Positions 16,856 to 23,947 of a DNA stretch of 42,429 nucleotides are shown piece by piece. The stretch comes from Cyanobacteria bacterium UBA2566 (lineage in GTDB: Bacteria; Cyanobacteriota; Cyanobacteriia; Cyanobacteriales; Desertifilaceae). The notes beneath the pieces were generated by a model. That model was not told the origin of the DNA. It made no database searches and saw nothing but the letters and a program-made list of their open reading frames with translations. Every line of letters begins with the position of its first letter. The first letter of the stretch is position 1. A program made the translations under genes and the position numbers. Location of the stretch: NCBI GenBank assembly GCA_002340255.1, contig DDLS01000156.1, positions 1 to 42,429 on the forward strand, written 5' to 3'.

Positions 16856-17200
16856 TTAAGTCGGTTCGAGAAAGTCGTAGAGAATTTCATCGGGTTCATC
16901 ATCCATATCGTCATCGGGTTCTGACATCAATACGGTTTCAGAAATGGGGGTTGGCTGACTCGATGGGGCGCTCAATTGTTGTTGTCGCATGACGGTAACG
17001 AGGGTATGTAGTTGATTGACCGTTTGTTTTAACAGGGCGACCTCTTTCTCTAAGGCAACCAAGCGATCGCCGGAATTAGCCGCTACCTCTCCCAAATAAA
17101 GCGCGATCGCCTCTTTCACGACTTCTTGTGAGGTTTTCTGGCGATCGCTGGCTATCTTTGAGATCTTCTCTTGCCAACGGCTACTGATGTTTACCTGCAT
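16856..17200 (-). CDS. Ribbon-helix-helix-like small protein
   Basis: The 114-residue protein starts MQVNISSRWQEKISKIASDRQKTSQEVVKEAIALYLGEV, the strand-helix-helix pattern of CopG/Arc-type DNA-binding or antitoxin proteins. Residues 50-75 form a short coil. The C-terminus is very acidic (SEPDDDMDDEPDE). A GTG four codons upstream (17212) is open, but GGAG fits the ATG at 17200. DNA binding is inferred. It is convergent with the membrane-protein gene and has no toxin beside it. Confidence 0.65.
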   Translation of the reverse strand: MQVNISSRWQEKISKIASDRQKTSQEVVKEAIALYLGEVAANSGDRLVALEKEVALLKQTVNQLHTLVTVMRQQQLSAPSSQPTPISETVLMSEPDDDMDDEPDEILYDFLEPT

Positions 17201-17300
17201 GACTTGCTCCACCGAGATCTGTTGGTTATCAAGAATGGATATTATATCAAATCCTTAAATGGTTGCGACTTTCTGTGTACTGTAGAGACATGGTGGGGGA

Positions 17301-17354
17301 GGGCGGGTTTACAAAAATAGTTGTCAGTCTACAAGATTTGGGTATAACCGCCCC
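17301..17354. repeat. Imperfect inverted repeat GGGCGGGTTT / AACCGCCCC
   Basis: Two arms that pair with one bulge enclose about 36 bases, between the ABC ATPase gene and the ribbon-helix-helix gene. It resembles a dispersed intergenic element; no terminator-like T run follows. Confidence 0.35.
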
Positions 17355-17390
17355 TACAGATCTCTGTAGCGTAAATAAATAGATTTGATA

Positions 17391-18185
17391 TTACCCTAAT
17401 AATAAGGAATCATCGGCTAATTCTTCCCCTTGAAGCTGATTAAATCGCTCCAGCAGATCGGCAACTTCTAACCCTTCCCGTTCCTCGCCAGCAATATCTA
17501 AAATAATTTGTCCTTCATGTAACATAATGGTGCGATCGCCCATCGTCAATGCTTGACTCATACTATGGGTAACCATGATCGTGGTTAACTGCTGCTCTCG
17601 AACAATTTTCTGGGTGAGCTGCAAGACAAAATGGGCCGTTTTTGGATCGAGAGCTGCCGTATGTTCATCTAATAATAAAACCTCTGTGGGAGCCAACCTA
17701 GACATCAACAGACTCACCGCTTGTCGTTGTCCTCCCGATAATAATCCCATGCGATCGCCCAATCTGCGCTCTAATCCCAAGCCCAAACTGGCTAACTGTT
17801 CCCGAAACTGGGCGCGACGACGGTTCGGAAGCGCCAATTTTAACCCGCGAAAGCCTCCCCGTTGAACGGCTAATGCCATGTTTTCTTCAACGGTTAAATT
17901 CGCACACGATCCCAACAGGGGATTTTGAAACACTCTGGCGACCAACTTCGCCCGTTTCTGGGTTGGCCATAGGGTAACATTTTGATCTGCAATATAAATG
18001 TGTCCAGAGTCTGGCAGGCGATCGCCACTGACTATATTCAAAAGCGTCGATTTTCCTGCCCCATTGGAGCCAATGACGGTGACAAACTGCCTGGCTGGAA
18101 CCTGGAGGGAAATCTGCCGCAGTGCTGGAGTTTCTAGAGCAGTACCCGGATTAAATGTGACACAAGCGCGATCGATTTCAATCAT
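17391..18185 (-). CDS. ABC transporter ATP-binding protein (COG1101-like)
   Basis: This 264-residue ATPase has Walker A GSNGAGKST (residues 38-46), signature LSGGQRQAVSLLMSRL, Walker B EVLLLDEHTAALDP and the H-loop VTHSMSQAL. The pattern, with LDEHTAALDP, fits the COG1101 group that serves TrpXYZ-type uptake systems made of a binding protein and a BcaD-like permease. The permease and binding protein are not in the window, so the substrate is open. The start ATG overlaps the preceding stop by eight bases (ATGATTGA), so it is translated together with the repeat protein at 18178. Confidence 0.85.
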   Translation of the reverse strand: MIEIDRACVTFNPGTALETPALRQISLQVPARQFVTVIGSNGAGKSTLLNIVSGDRLPDSGHIYIADQNVTLWPTQKRAKLVARVFQNPLLGSCANLTVEENMALAVQRGGFRGLKLALPNRRRAQFREQLASLGLGLERRLGDRMGLLSGGQRQAVSLLMSRLAPTEVLLLDEHTAALDPKTAHFVLQLTQKIVREQQLTTIMVTHSMSQALTMGDRTIMLHEGQIILDIAGEEREGLEVADLLERFNQLQGEELADDSLLLG

Positions 18186-18537
18186 CGGTGGAATCTTCTC
18201 CCTGATTCTGTTGATTGAGAAGAATATCTAGTATACGGCGATTCTCCGTTTGCAGCCCGCGAATCTCTTCTTGGTGTTGCAATATAATCGCTTGTTGCTG
18301 TTGCCAATCTTCCCTAGCTTCTGCTGAGGCATTGGCTAGAGCTTGAATCACACGAGCATTGCTTTCGATCAGACGATCGTGCCTCTGGGCGCTTTCAAAG
18401 AGCTGTTGCCTCTCTTCCCTAGCTTCTGCTGAGGCATTAGCTAGAGCTTGAATGATACGAGCGTTGCTTTCTATGACACTCTCGATCCGGTTCGCTAAAC
18501 GATCTAATCGCTCATCATTCCAGCGTTCTGTACTCAT
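18178..18537 (-). CDS. Coiled-coil protein with a 35-residue internal duplication
   Basis: The 119-residue protein is almost all helix. Two near-identical blocks, each holding IESNAR-I/V-IQALANASAEARE, are followed by a second coil (IILQHQEEIRGLQTENRRIL) and an acidic end. The duplication is visible in the DNA with a 105-base period. No enzymatic domain is present; it may be a trimeric or dimeric coil. It is translationally coupled to the ABC ATPase gene downstream, but families of this sort also occur in unrelated contexts in cyanobacteria, so a transport role is only a guess. Confidence 0.7.
   Translation of the reverse strand: MSTERWNDERLDRLANRIESVIESNARIIQALANASAEAREERQQLFESAQRHDRLIESNARVIQALANASAEAREDWQQQQAIILQHQEEIRGLQTENRRILDILLNQQNQGEDSTDD
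18310..18476 (-). repeat. Direct repeat of about 62 bases, 105-base period
   Basis: Bases 18310-18371 and 18415-18476 are nearly identical (few differences) and encode the duplicated coil block. A recent intragenic duplication is the simplest explanation. Confidence 0.85.
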
Positions 18538-18593
18538 CTGTTTTTCTCCTTTAATCTTGTTTTGAACATAAGTTTAATTTTACTGTTTTCTGA

Positions 18594-20126
18594 TTAGCTG
18601 GACTTGGTATCAATCTGTCGAACTACGGTTAACGCAGAATAGGATACGCCTGCGGTTCCTTCTCCGGGATGGGTGGAGTCTCCGACTAACCAGAGGTTGC
18701 CGATGGGAGTGCGATTGGCGAAGCCGAAGGGACCGAAGGTGGTTAAGCGTTGTCCCATACCACCGACGATACCGCGATCGCGCCCCGTATAATCTGCAAA
18801 GGTTCTCGGTGTGGCGGCTTCGACGTGAATCAGGGTTTCTGGAGTTAGGTGGAAATACTGGCTTAAACGGGCGATCGCCACTTCGGTAAATTGTTTTTTC
18901 AGTTGCTCGTAGTCTGCACCGTTCCACCATTGCTCTGTATCTGTAAACGAAGAGGCGATAATGGTGGCTTTTCCTTCCGGTGCGCGTCCGTCTCCTGGAT
19001 GACTGACGGAGACAAATAGGGAGTTATTCTCGCCAATGGGGCGATCGCGATCGTACAGAAATTGCAGATGGGGCGGGCAATTTTCGGGAATAGCGGCTTG
19101 TTCGACTCCCAGATAAACGACAAAAGCGCCACTGGGTGAAGGAACTTGCTTCAGACGCTGGCTATAGCCGTTGGCGTATATTTTCGTTGCCAGATCCTCA
19201 GACTTCAACAGTTGCACCAAGTTATGAATCGTGACATTGGCGACTACATGCTCCGCGTTTTCGCTCCAGGTTTCTCCAGTTTTCATATTGCGGATGCGAA
19301 CGCCAGTGACTCGCGCATTTTTGGTTTCGATTTGCTCGACAGTGTGGCGCATGAGGAGGGTAGCGCCATCTCGTTCTAGGGATGCGACGAGGCGATCGCT
19401 CAAAACTTGCATACTTCCTTGCAAATGATACAGTCCTTGGGGTTCCTGGGAAACACTCAGAGCAGTTGCAGCATACAAGAGTGCGGTTTCCGTGGTATCG
19501 ACTTGGGAGTAGAGTTTCAGTTGCAGATCGAGGAAGGTTTTTAGGCGATCGTCTTTTCCCACCCCCATCAATCTCAGTGCATCCCACACCGTCAACAGCG
19601 CAAACGGCACAGTAATCAACGTATCCGGGCGCATCGCCTGCACCAGTTGCCACAAATCCCACAAATCTCGCGGAGGCAGCACCGGATCTCGCCCCTGAAA
19701 CCGCCAACTGGCTTGAAATAGAGTATTCATCAACTGCCAAAACGGTTCACTTCCCGGAAACTGTCGCTGCCGTTCCTGTTGCCATTTCAGAGGATCTCGC
19801 CACACGGAAATGGGTTCGGTTTCCCCCGGCAAAAACACCGCACAAGCCGGATCGCAAGGCGTTGCCTCCGGTAGTGCAATCGCCAATTCCTCAAAAATGC
19901 GATGATGAATCCCCCCCGGCTCCAACCCCGCCACCTGCGTCGCTCCCACATCAAACGTAAACCCGCGCCGCTTAAACGTCGAAGCACATCCCCCCGGCAC
20001 AATCGCCTGATCCAGGATCAGCACCGAATACCCCCGACGAGCCAGGAGCGCGGCAGTAGTTAAGCCGCCAATACCCGCACCAACAACGATACAGCGAGGC
20101 TTGGAGGAGGAGTGAGACTGAGCCAT
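18594..20126 (-). CDS. crtD: CrtD, carotenoid C-3',4' desaturase
   Basis: The 510-residue FAD enzyme belongs to the phytoene-desaturase / CrtISO superfamily. The N-terminus has the dinucleotide motif VVGAGIGGLTTAALLARRGY followed by the Glu/Asp-type second strand (VLILDQ) and PGGCASTFKRRGFTFDVGAT. The C-terminal FAD motif is GNLWLVGDSTHPGEGTAGVSYS. Cyanobacterial enzymes of this kind add the 3,4 double bond of myxoxanthophyll-type carotenoids. CrtISO and CrtH are the main alternatives. The ATG at 20126 is preferred over a TTG at 20144. It stands alone on this strand. Confidence 0.8.
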   Translation of the reverse strand: MAQSHSSSKPRCIVVGAGIGGLTTAALLARRGYSVLILDQAIVPGGCASTFKRRGFTFDVGATQVAGLEPGGIHHRIFEELAIALPEATPCDPACAVFLPGETEPISVWRDPLKWQQERQRQFPGSEPFWQLMNTLFQASWRFQGRDPVLPPRDLWDLWQLVQAMRPDTLITVPFALLTVWDALRLMGVGKDDRLKTFLDLQLKLYSQVDTTETALLYAATALSVSQEPQGLYHLQGSMQVLSDRLVASLERDGATLLMRHTVEQIETKNARVTGVRIRNMKTGETWSENAEHVVANVTIHNLVQLLKSEDLATKIYANGYSQRLKQVPSPSGAFVVYLGVEQAAIPENCPPHLQFLYDRDRPIGENNSLFVSVSHPGDGRAPEGKATIIASSFTDTEQWWNGADYEQLKKQFTEVAIARLSQYFHLTPETLIHVEAATPRTFADYTGRDRGIVGGMGQRLTTFGPFGFANRTPIGNLWLVGDSTHPGEGTAGVSYSALTVVRQIDTKSS

Positions 20127-20187
20127 GATCTGAGCAGTGAACAAGAGAACATTAACGATTGTAACGTTCGGTTAAGTTTTTCGCTGA

Positions 20188-20430
20188 CTACAATTGAACG
20201 AGCGATCGCACAGTAAAAATTTCATCAGCTTTCAGAGGCGCAACCGCCGATTCAGGAACGATAATAGTATCAATTGACTCTCCCAGAGCATTGAACACTT
20301 CTAGGATATATCCAGTTTCTCCCTGGTTCGGATGGGGAACCCTATCAATGAGAGTAGCAATATCGCCTTGTTTCAGGTTGTATTCTGGGAAGTCTCGGTT
20401 AAGAGCAACTTTTTGATAGAGTGGGATCAT
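20188..20430 (-). CDS. DUF4926 protein
   Basis: The 80-residue protein is a small beta-barrel-like DUF4926 chain: YQKVALNRDFPEYNLKQGDIATLIDRV, GYILEVFNALGESIDTIIVPES. The function is not known; the family is usually found next to DUF6883, as here. Start and stop overlap by four bases (ATGA) with the DUF6883 gene upstream, so the two are made together. The arrangement and neighbourhood suggest an antitoxin or immunity-type role, which is inference. A 20-codon relic of a second copy is at 21932. Confidence 0.8.
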   Translation of the reverse strand: MIPLYQKVALNRDFPEYNLKQGDIATLIDRVPHPNQGETGYILEVFNALGESIDTIIVPESAVAPLKADEIFTVRSLVQL

Positions 20431-20765
20431 TGTTTTTTTCCTCTTTTCGGTTTTAATGTAACAAATTGGAACTTACCATCAATGGCAGGCTGTAACCAAA
20501 TCGTAATGACAGCTAGACTTTTAGTTGGCCCTTGTAAGTCACCTTCTACTTGGTAAAATGTGCCATATTCATTTTGTCTGTCTTCAACAGCATCATAGGT
20601 TTGGATGAGTTGAAGAATTGAAAGAAGCAATTCTTCAGGGTTATCTTGAGTAAATCCAGCTTGGGCAAGAAATTTAGATTTATCATTCTGTTCTTGATAT
20701 ACCAACAGATATTCAGTCAGTTTGGCATAAGCAATAATGACACCTTCAGAGTTAGGAATCTTCAT
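20427..20765 (-). CDS. DUF6883 protein
   Basis: The 112-residue protein matches DUF6883: MKIPNSEGVIIAYAKLTEYLL, then KSKFLAQAGFTQDNPEELLLSILQ and a C-terminal strand region IDGKFQFVTLKP. Similar domains appear alone beside DUF4926 and as C-terminal parts of polymorphic toxins, so a toxin role is possible. There is no direct evidence. It follows the PIN fragment by 16 bases. GGGAAAAAG lies just before the ATG. Confidence 0.75.
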   Translation of the reverse strand: MKIPNSEGVIIAYAKLTEYLLVYQEQNDKSKFLAQAGFTQDNPEELLLSILQLIQTYDAVEDRQNEYGTFYQVEGDLQGPTKSLAVITIWLQPAIDGKFQFVTLKPKRGKKQ

Positions 20766-20781
20766 CTTTTTCCCGTATTCA

Positions 20782-20946
20782 TTATATCTCCTTATCCCTC
20801 AGTGACTTGAATCCAATTTCTGAGATATACCCTTCAATTCCATGAGACTGGAGTAGCTCAACTGCTTCTTCTGCATCAGCAACGAAGCTTTCGCGATTGA
20901 GAAAAGCTTCTAAAATCAGATCGGCATCGACCATCACTTTAATCAT
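20782..20946 (-). pseudogene. PIN-domain toxin fragment, 54 codons
   Basis: The frame encodes MIKVMVDADLILEAFLNRES, then a helix and GIEGYISEIGFKS. This is the first third of a PIN-domain ribonuclease with the first metal-binding Asp. It stops after 54 codons, whereas PIN toxins run about 130, and the remaining acidic residues are absent. A strong ribosome site (GGAGG, seven bases before ATG) remains. It begins two bases after the XRE gene stop, so the two probably formed an operon before the 3' part was lost. Confidence 0.65.
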
Positions 20947-20948
20947 TC

Positions 20949-21425
20949 TTAAACCTCCGCTTTTGGAGAATTAGAGGTTGGTTTAGATGGAGCGGGTTCG
21001 TGGGTATTAATTAATTGGCGCAGTTCCTGCAAAGAGCGTTTCTTCGACTTCGTTTCCACGGGTTCAGTATCGGGAATATACTCAATCAACTCATCGGGTG
21101 TGCATTGAAAAATCTTACACAGCTTAATCACCCGGATAATCCAGTCTGAGCTACTTCTGCCCTTTTCCCAGTTGGCGATCGTATTTTCTGTCACGTCCAG
21201 CAGTTGGGCGAGTTCAAGTTGGGTAAGTCCTTGCTCTTCCCGCAGTGCTGCAATGCGCGATACAGGTTTGATTCTTTCTATCTCAACCGGATTAAAATCA
21301 GAACCGATGTCGATAAGCGCGAGAACAACTCCCCTACAGAGGAGACGACAGAGAGCGATGAGGGAAATCAGAGCAACCCTGACAAGAGCGAAGATCTTAC
21401 TGTAAAGTAGGTTTTGCGTTGACAT
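20949..21425 (-). CDS. XRE-family HTH regulator
   Basis: The 158-residue protein carries an XRE helix-turn-helix (residues about 57-115: ALREEQGLTQLELAQLLDVTENTIANWEKGRS). The N-terminal 35 residues are unusually hydrophobic (FALVRVALISLIALCRLLC), either a membrane-associated segment or a mis-set start. No better start with a ribosome site was found downstream. The C-terminal part is Pro/Ser-rich. The gene is divergent from hicB and leads into the PIN fragment, consistent with an antitoxin-repressor. A TTG at 21446 is an alternative start. Confidence 0.75.
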   Translation of the reverse strand: MSTQNLLYSKIFALVRVALISLIALCRLLCRGVVLALIDIGSDFNPVEIERIKPVSRIAALREEQGLTQLELAQLLDVTENTIANWEKGRSSSDWIIRVIKLCKIFQCTPDELIEYIPDTEPVETKSKKRSLQELRQLINTHEPAPSKPTSNSPKAEV

Positions 21426-21437
21426 ACTGTAATAAAC

Positions 21438-21464
21438 TTTACTCAATTGCTATCATGGTAAAAT
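21438..21464 (+). promoter_or_regulatory. Possible hicBA promoter
   Basis: TTTACT and TAAAAT are 15 bases apart in the 71-base gap between the divergent XRE and hicB genes. The spacing is short for a standard promoter. The XRE and HicB proteins could both bind here. Confidence 0.25.
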
Positions 21465-21496
21465 GTCCCCAAGATTAAGTTTTAGAGTCAAACCCT

Positions 21497-21700
21497 ATGA
21501 AATGGCGCGTAGTGTTAGAAGTAGATCCCAAAACCCATGATTGGGGGGTTTGGTGTCCAGAATTACCGGGTTGCGTCTCAGCCGGAGAAACAGAAGCAGA
21601 AGCATTAGAGAATATTCGGGAGGCTATAGCCCTTTATCTAGAACCAGATAAGATTGAACTGAAATCTGGTGCAATTTTGCGAGAGGTATCTGTAGGATGA
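21497..21700 (+). CDS. hicB: HicB-like antitoxin
   Basis: The 67-residue protein has the partial RNase-H-like fold typical of short HicB antitoxins: VVLEVDPKTHDWGVWCPELPGCVSAGETEAEALENIREAIALYLE. It would neutralise the downstream HicA. Its stop overlaps the start of hicA (ATGA). The antitoxin gene comes first, whereas many hic loci place hicA first. No C-terminal DNA-binding domain is present, so regulation may rest on the neighbouring XRE protein. Confidence 0.85.
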   Translation: MKWRVVLEVDPKTHDWGVWCPELPGCVSAGETEAEALENIREAIALYLEPDKIELKSGAILREVSVG

Positions 21701-21921
21701 CTCGTATTCGACGTATGAACGCCGATCGAGTAGAGCGTATCTTAACTGAATATGGGTTTGAGTTAGTGTCACAAAAAGGAAGTCATCGTAAGTGGAGAAA
21801 TACTGAAGACCAACTTCAGGCGATTGTCCCTTATCATAAAGGAAAAGACCTCCCCATTGGAACTCTACGCAACATTATGATAAGCGCCAATATTCCAGAA
21901 ACGGAATGGAAAACAGAGTAG
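21697..21921 (+). CDS. hicA: HicA-like mRNA interferase toxin
   Basis: The 74-residue toxin has the double-stranded-RNA-binding-type fold of HicA. The family's catalytic His is in KGSHRKW, followed by VPYHKGKDLPIGTLRNIM. Known relatives bind and cleave mRNA in stressed cells. It is translated with hicB by a four-base overlap. The frame looks intact. Confidence 0.88.
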   Translation: MTRIRRMNADRVERILTEYGFELVSQKGSHRKWRNTEDQLQAIVPYHKGKDLPIGTLRNIMISANIPETEWKTE

Positions 21922-21931
21922 ATCAAATTCC

Positions 21932-21994
21932 TTATTTCAGGTTGTATTCTGGGAAGTCTTGGTTAAGAGCTACTTTTTGATAGAGTGCAATCAT
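21932..21994 (-). pseudogene. DUF4926 relic, 20 codons
   Basis: Reading on the minus strand, MIALYQKVALNQDFPEYNLK ends in TAA. It matches the first 20 residues of the intact DUF4926 protein at 20430 almost exactly. The stretch from 21932 to 21998 is close to the DNA at 20372-20436. The rest of the gene is gone. Confidence 0.8.
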
Positions 21995-22021
21995 TGTTTC
22001 TTAGATTCGGTTCGTAAAGCC

Positions 22022-22420
22022 TTACTTTTTTGCCCTGTATTCAAAGGGAATAATCACTGATTGCAACCAGTCGGTAAACTCTTCTCTTGTTATTTCTCCT
22101 GACGTAACTTGAATAATTATTTTTTCTTGTTCTTCTACATTAGCATTAATCTCAAAACCGTTCAGAATTAGAAAAATTTCCATTGCTGCATGTCCAGTTC
22201 TCTTATTCCCATCGAGAAAAGGATGATTTTTTATTAAGGAAAAACCTAATGCGGCTGCTTTTTCTGGAAGACTCGTATAGAGTTCTTGACTATCAAAAGT
22301 CATTTGGGGTTGAGCGATCGCCGATTCCAGTCAACCAAAGTTTGTAACTTCCGATGCCCCAACAGTCTGGGCAATTATTTGATGATGGATGTCTAAAATT
22401 TGTTCTATCGTTAAATAGAT
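22022..22420 (-). pseudogene. Doc/Fic-type toxin with in-frame stop and lost start
   Basis: The frame runs 132 codons, the usual length of Doc, but is broken twice. From 22420 it reads YLTIEQILDIHHQIIAQ. The Doc motif NFG-L-LESAIAQPQ is interrupted at 22331-22333 by TGA, where Leu TTA is expected (one base change). After it comes an undamaged HPFLDGNKRTGHAAMEIF (Fic motif). No ATG, GTG or TTG precedes; the codon at the expected start is ATC. An internal ATG at 22303 could give a 93-residue C-terminal piece. Intact Doc toxins inactivate EF-Tu by phosphorylation. Confidence 0.8.
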
Positions 22421-22422
22421 CC

Positions 22423-22611
22423 TTAAGCCAGACGTTGATAGAGCGCATGATTTTTCTTCAGAACGTATGCGGTTACCTGTTGATAGGATAGGGCTGGCGG
22501 TTGAATCGTAATAATGAGTTGCCCCTCCTGTTGGATTACTTCAACTTCTTGACTATCTCCCAATAATTCTTTTGGGATTAAAACTCCTTCTTCAGTAACG
22601 TTTAGCGTCAT
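22423..22611 (-). CDS. AbrB/Phd-type antitoxin
   Basis: The 62-residue protein opens with the swapped-hairpin strand pattern of AbrB/MazE antitoxins (LNVTEEGVLIPKELLGDSQEVEVIQQEGQLIITIQ). It ends with a helix (YVLKKNHALYQRL) that would fold onto a Doc-type toxin. The frame is intact and precedes the broken Doc frame by two bases. With the toxin inactive it may now be a leftover or a DNA-binding remnant. Confidence 0.75.
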   Translation of the reverse strand: MTLNVTEEGVLIPKELLGDSQEVEVIQQEGQLIITIQPPALSYQQVTAYVLKKNHALYQRLA

Positions 22612-22699
22612 CTTTCAAATATTTCTTGAATTCGTCGATTTGAATTATATTAAGCTATTTTCTTGGCTTTATCCAAGAAAATAACTAATAATTAATTAT

Positions 22700-23581
22700 T
22701 CACGTCTGATTGCGTAACTTCGGGTTCACCCACTCATTCAAGCCTTCACCTACTAAGGATAACCCCACTACCATCAACGTCATCGCCATGCCTGGGAAAA
22801 GAGCAGTCCACCAAATGCCTGTGGGTAGAACTTCTAGAGCTAATCTGAGATCGTGTCCCCATTCTGGAATTTCTTCGGGTAACCCTAAACCGAGAAATCC
22901 TAAACCCCCTAATGTCATAATCGCATCGGCTCCATTGAGGGTAAATAATACGGGCACGCTTTGAATCACATTGAGAAATAAATAGCGGGTTAAAATGCGC
23001 CAAGTTGAGGCTCCCATGGCTTGTGCGGCTTCCACGTAGAGTTCCGTTTTGACGCTGATGGTGTGGTTGCGAACGACACGATAATATTGGGGTACATAGG
23101 CTATACTGAGGGCGATCGCCGCATTCAGTATTCCTCTCCCCACCACAAACGCCAATGTAATCGACAGCAATAAGCCCGGCAACGTATAAAGGGTATCCAT
23201 GGCGAATAGCACGACGCGATCGAACTTACCGCCCTTATAACCACTCACCAACCCTAGAGGAACACCCACCATAATACTCAGGAGCGTGGCTAAAATCACT
23301 ACTTTCCAAGCGGCTTGCGCTCCAAACAAGGTACGAGAAAATACATCATAGCCCAACCGGGTTGTACCAAACCAATATTGGGCAGAAGGCGGTGCTTGGG
23401 GCGGGTTCATCAGCGCTTCTGTAGGATCTTGCAACCATCCCCAAGCCTGGAAAGCTGGAGCAAATAAGGCAACAATCAAGAAAAAGAAGGTCACGATTAT
23501 CCCGATCGCCATTAACCGCATAGACAGATTCGGCGATCGCCCCACCAACCGCGAAAACCATCCAGACTTAACAGAAGCCAT
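22700..23581 (-). CDS. ABC permease of the OppC/DppC/NikC family (first)
   Basis: The 293-residue inner-membrane permease of peptide/nickel-type ABC importers has an N-terminal transmembrane segment (about 22-45), then YWFGTTRLGYDVFSRTLFGAQ and the family's EAA-type loop VEAAQAMGASTWRILTRYLFLNV. Five to six membrane helices are visible. The other subunits (OppB-type permease, ATPases, binding protein) are not nearby. The gene follows a heavy-metal-binding protein gene by three bases, which hints at a metal substrate; that is inference. Confidence 0.9.
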   Translation of the reverse strand: MASVKSGWFSRLVGRSPNLSMRLMAIGIIVTFFFLIVALFAPAFQAWGWLQDPTEALMNPPQAPPSAQYWFGTTRLGYDVFSRTLFGAQAAWKVVILATLLSIMVGVPLGLVSGYKGGKFDRVVLFAMDTLYTLPGLLLSITLAFVVGRGILNAAIALSIAYVPQYYRVVRNHTISVKTELYVEAAQAMGASTWRILTRYLFLNVIQSVPVLFTLNGADAIMTLGGLGFLGLGLPEEIPEWGHDLRLALEVLPTGIWWTALFPGMAMTLMVVGLSLVGEGLNEWVNPKLRNQT

Positions 23582-23584
23582 AAT

Positions 23585-23779
23585 TTACGCTACGGTATGG
23601 CCAGCCGCCGTAATTGCGCCATGGATCTCCTGCTCTGACGATCCTGTTTCCACCGTCACCGCTTTCGTTTCCAAGACAATATTCACTTGGGCGCTACTGT
23701 CTGTTTTGGCGATCGCCTTCTTCACCGTATCCACACAACCCTCACACACCATCGACGGAACCTTAAACTCCAACTTCAT
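23585..23779 (-). CDS. Heavy-metal-associated domain protein (Atx1/CopZ-like)
   Basis: The 64-residue protein is a single HMA domain. The metal-binding loop is MVCEGC (M-x-C-x-x-C, residues about 10-15), followed by a helix, VNIVLETKAVTVETG and a second helix ending ITAAGHTV. It is a soluble copper chaperone in its family. It lies directly before the OppC-like permease gene with three bases between the stop and the next ATG. Confidence 0.9.
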   Translation of the reverse strand: MKLEFKVPSMVCEGCVDTVKKAIAKTDSSAQVNIVLETKAVTVETGSSEQEIHGAITAAGHTVA

Positions 23780-23814
23780 AACTCAACCCTTACATTACTC
23801 AACCCTAATATTGT

Positions 23815-23895
23815 GTCATCCCCCGTCCCAGCAAGCAATCTCCCCATTCCCTATTCCCCATCGCCCCATCCCCCTATCCCCCCATCCCCTTTCCT
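23815..23895. repeat. C-rich low-complexity tract
   Basis: CCCCATTCCC and CCCCATCGCCCCATCCCCC type runs lie between the HMA gene and the transketolase-like gene. They are the reverse complement of the purine-rich heptads elsewhere. Confidence 0.55.
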
Positions 23896-23947
23896 GGTAC
23901 TCTAGTGTCCGACTGGCCCTTAATTCAATTCAACTAAAAAAATCCTT

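Noticed and set aside
19222..19740. 172-codon minus-strand frame
   Set aside because: It lies wholly inside crtD in another frame, with Arg- and Ser-rich composition typical of shadows.
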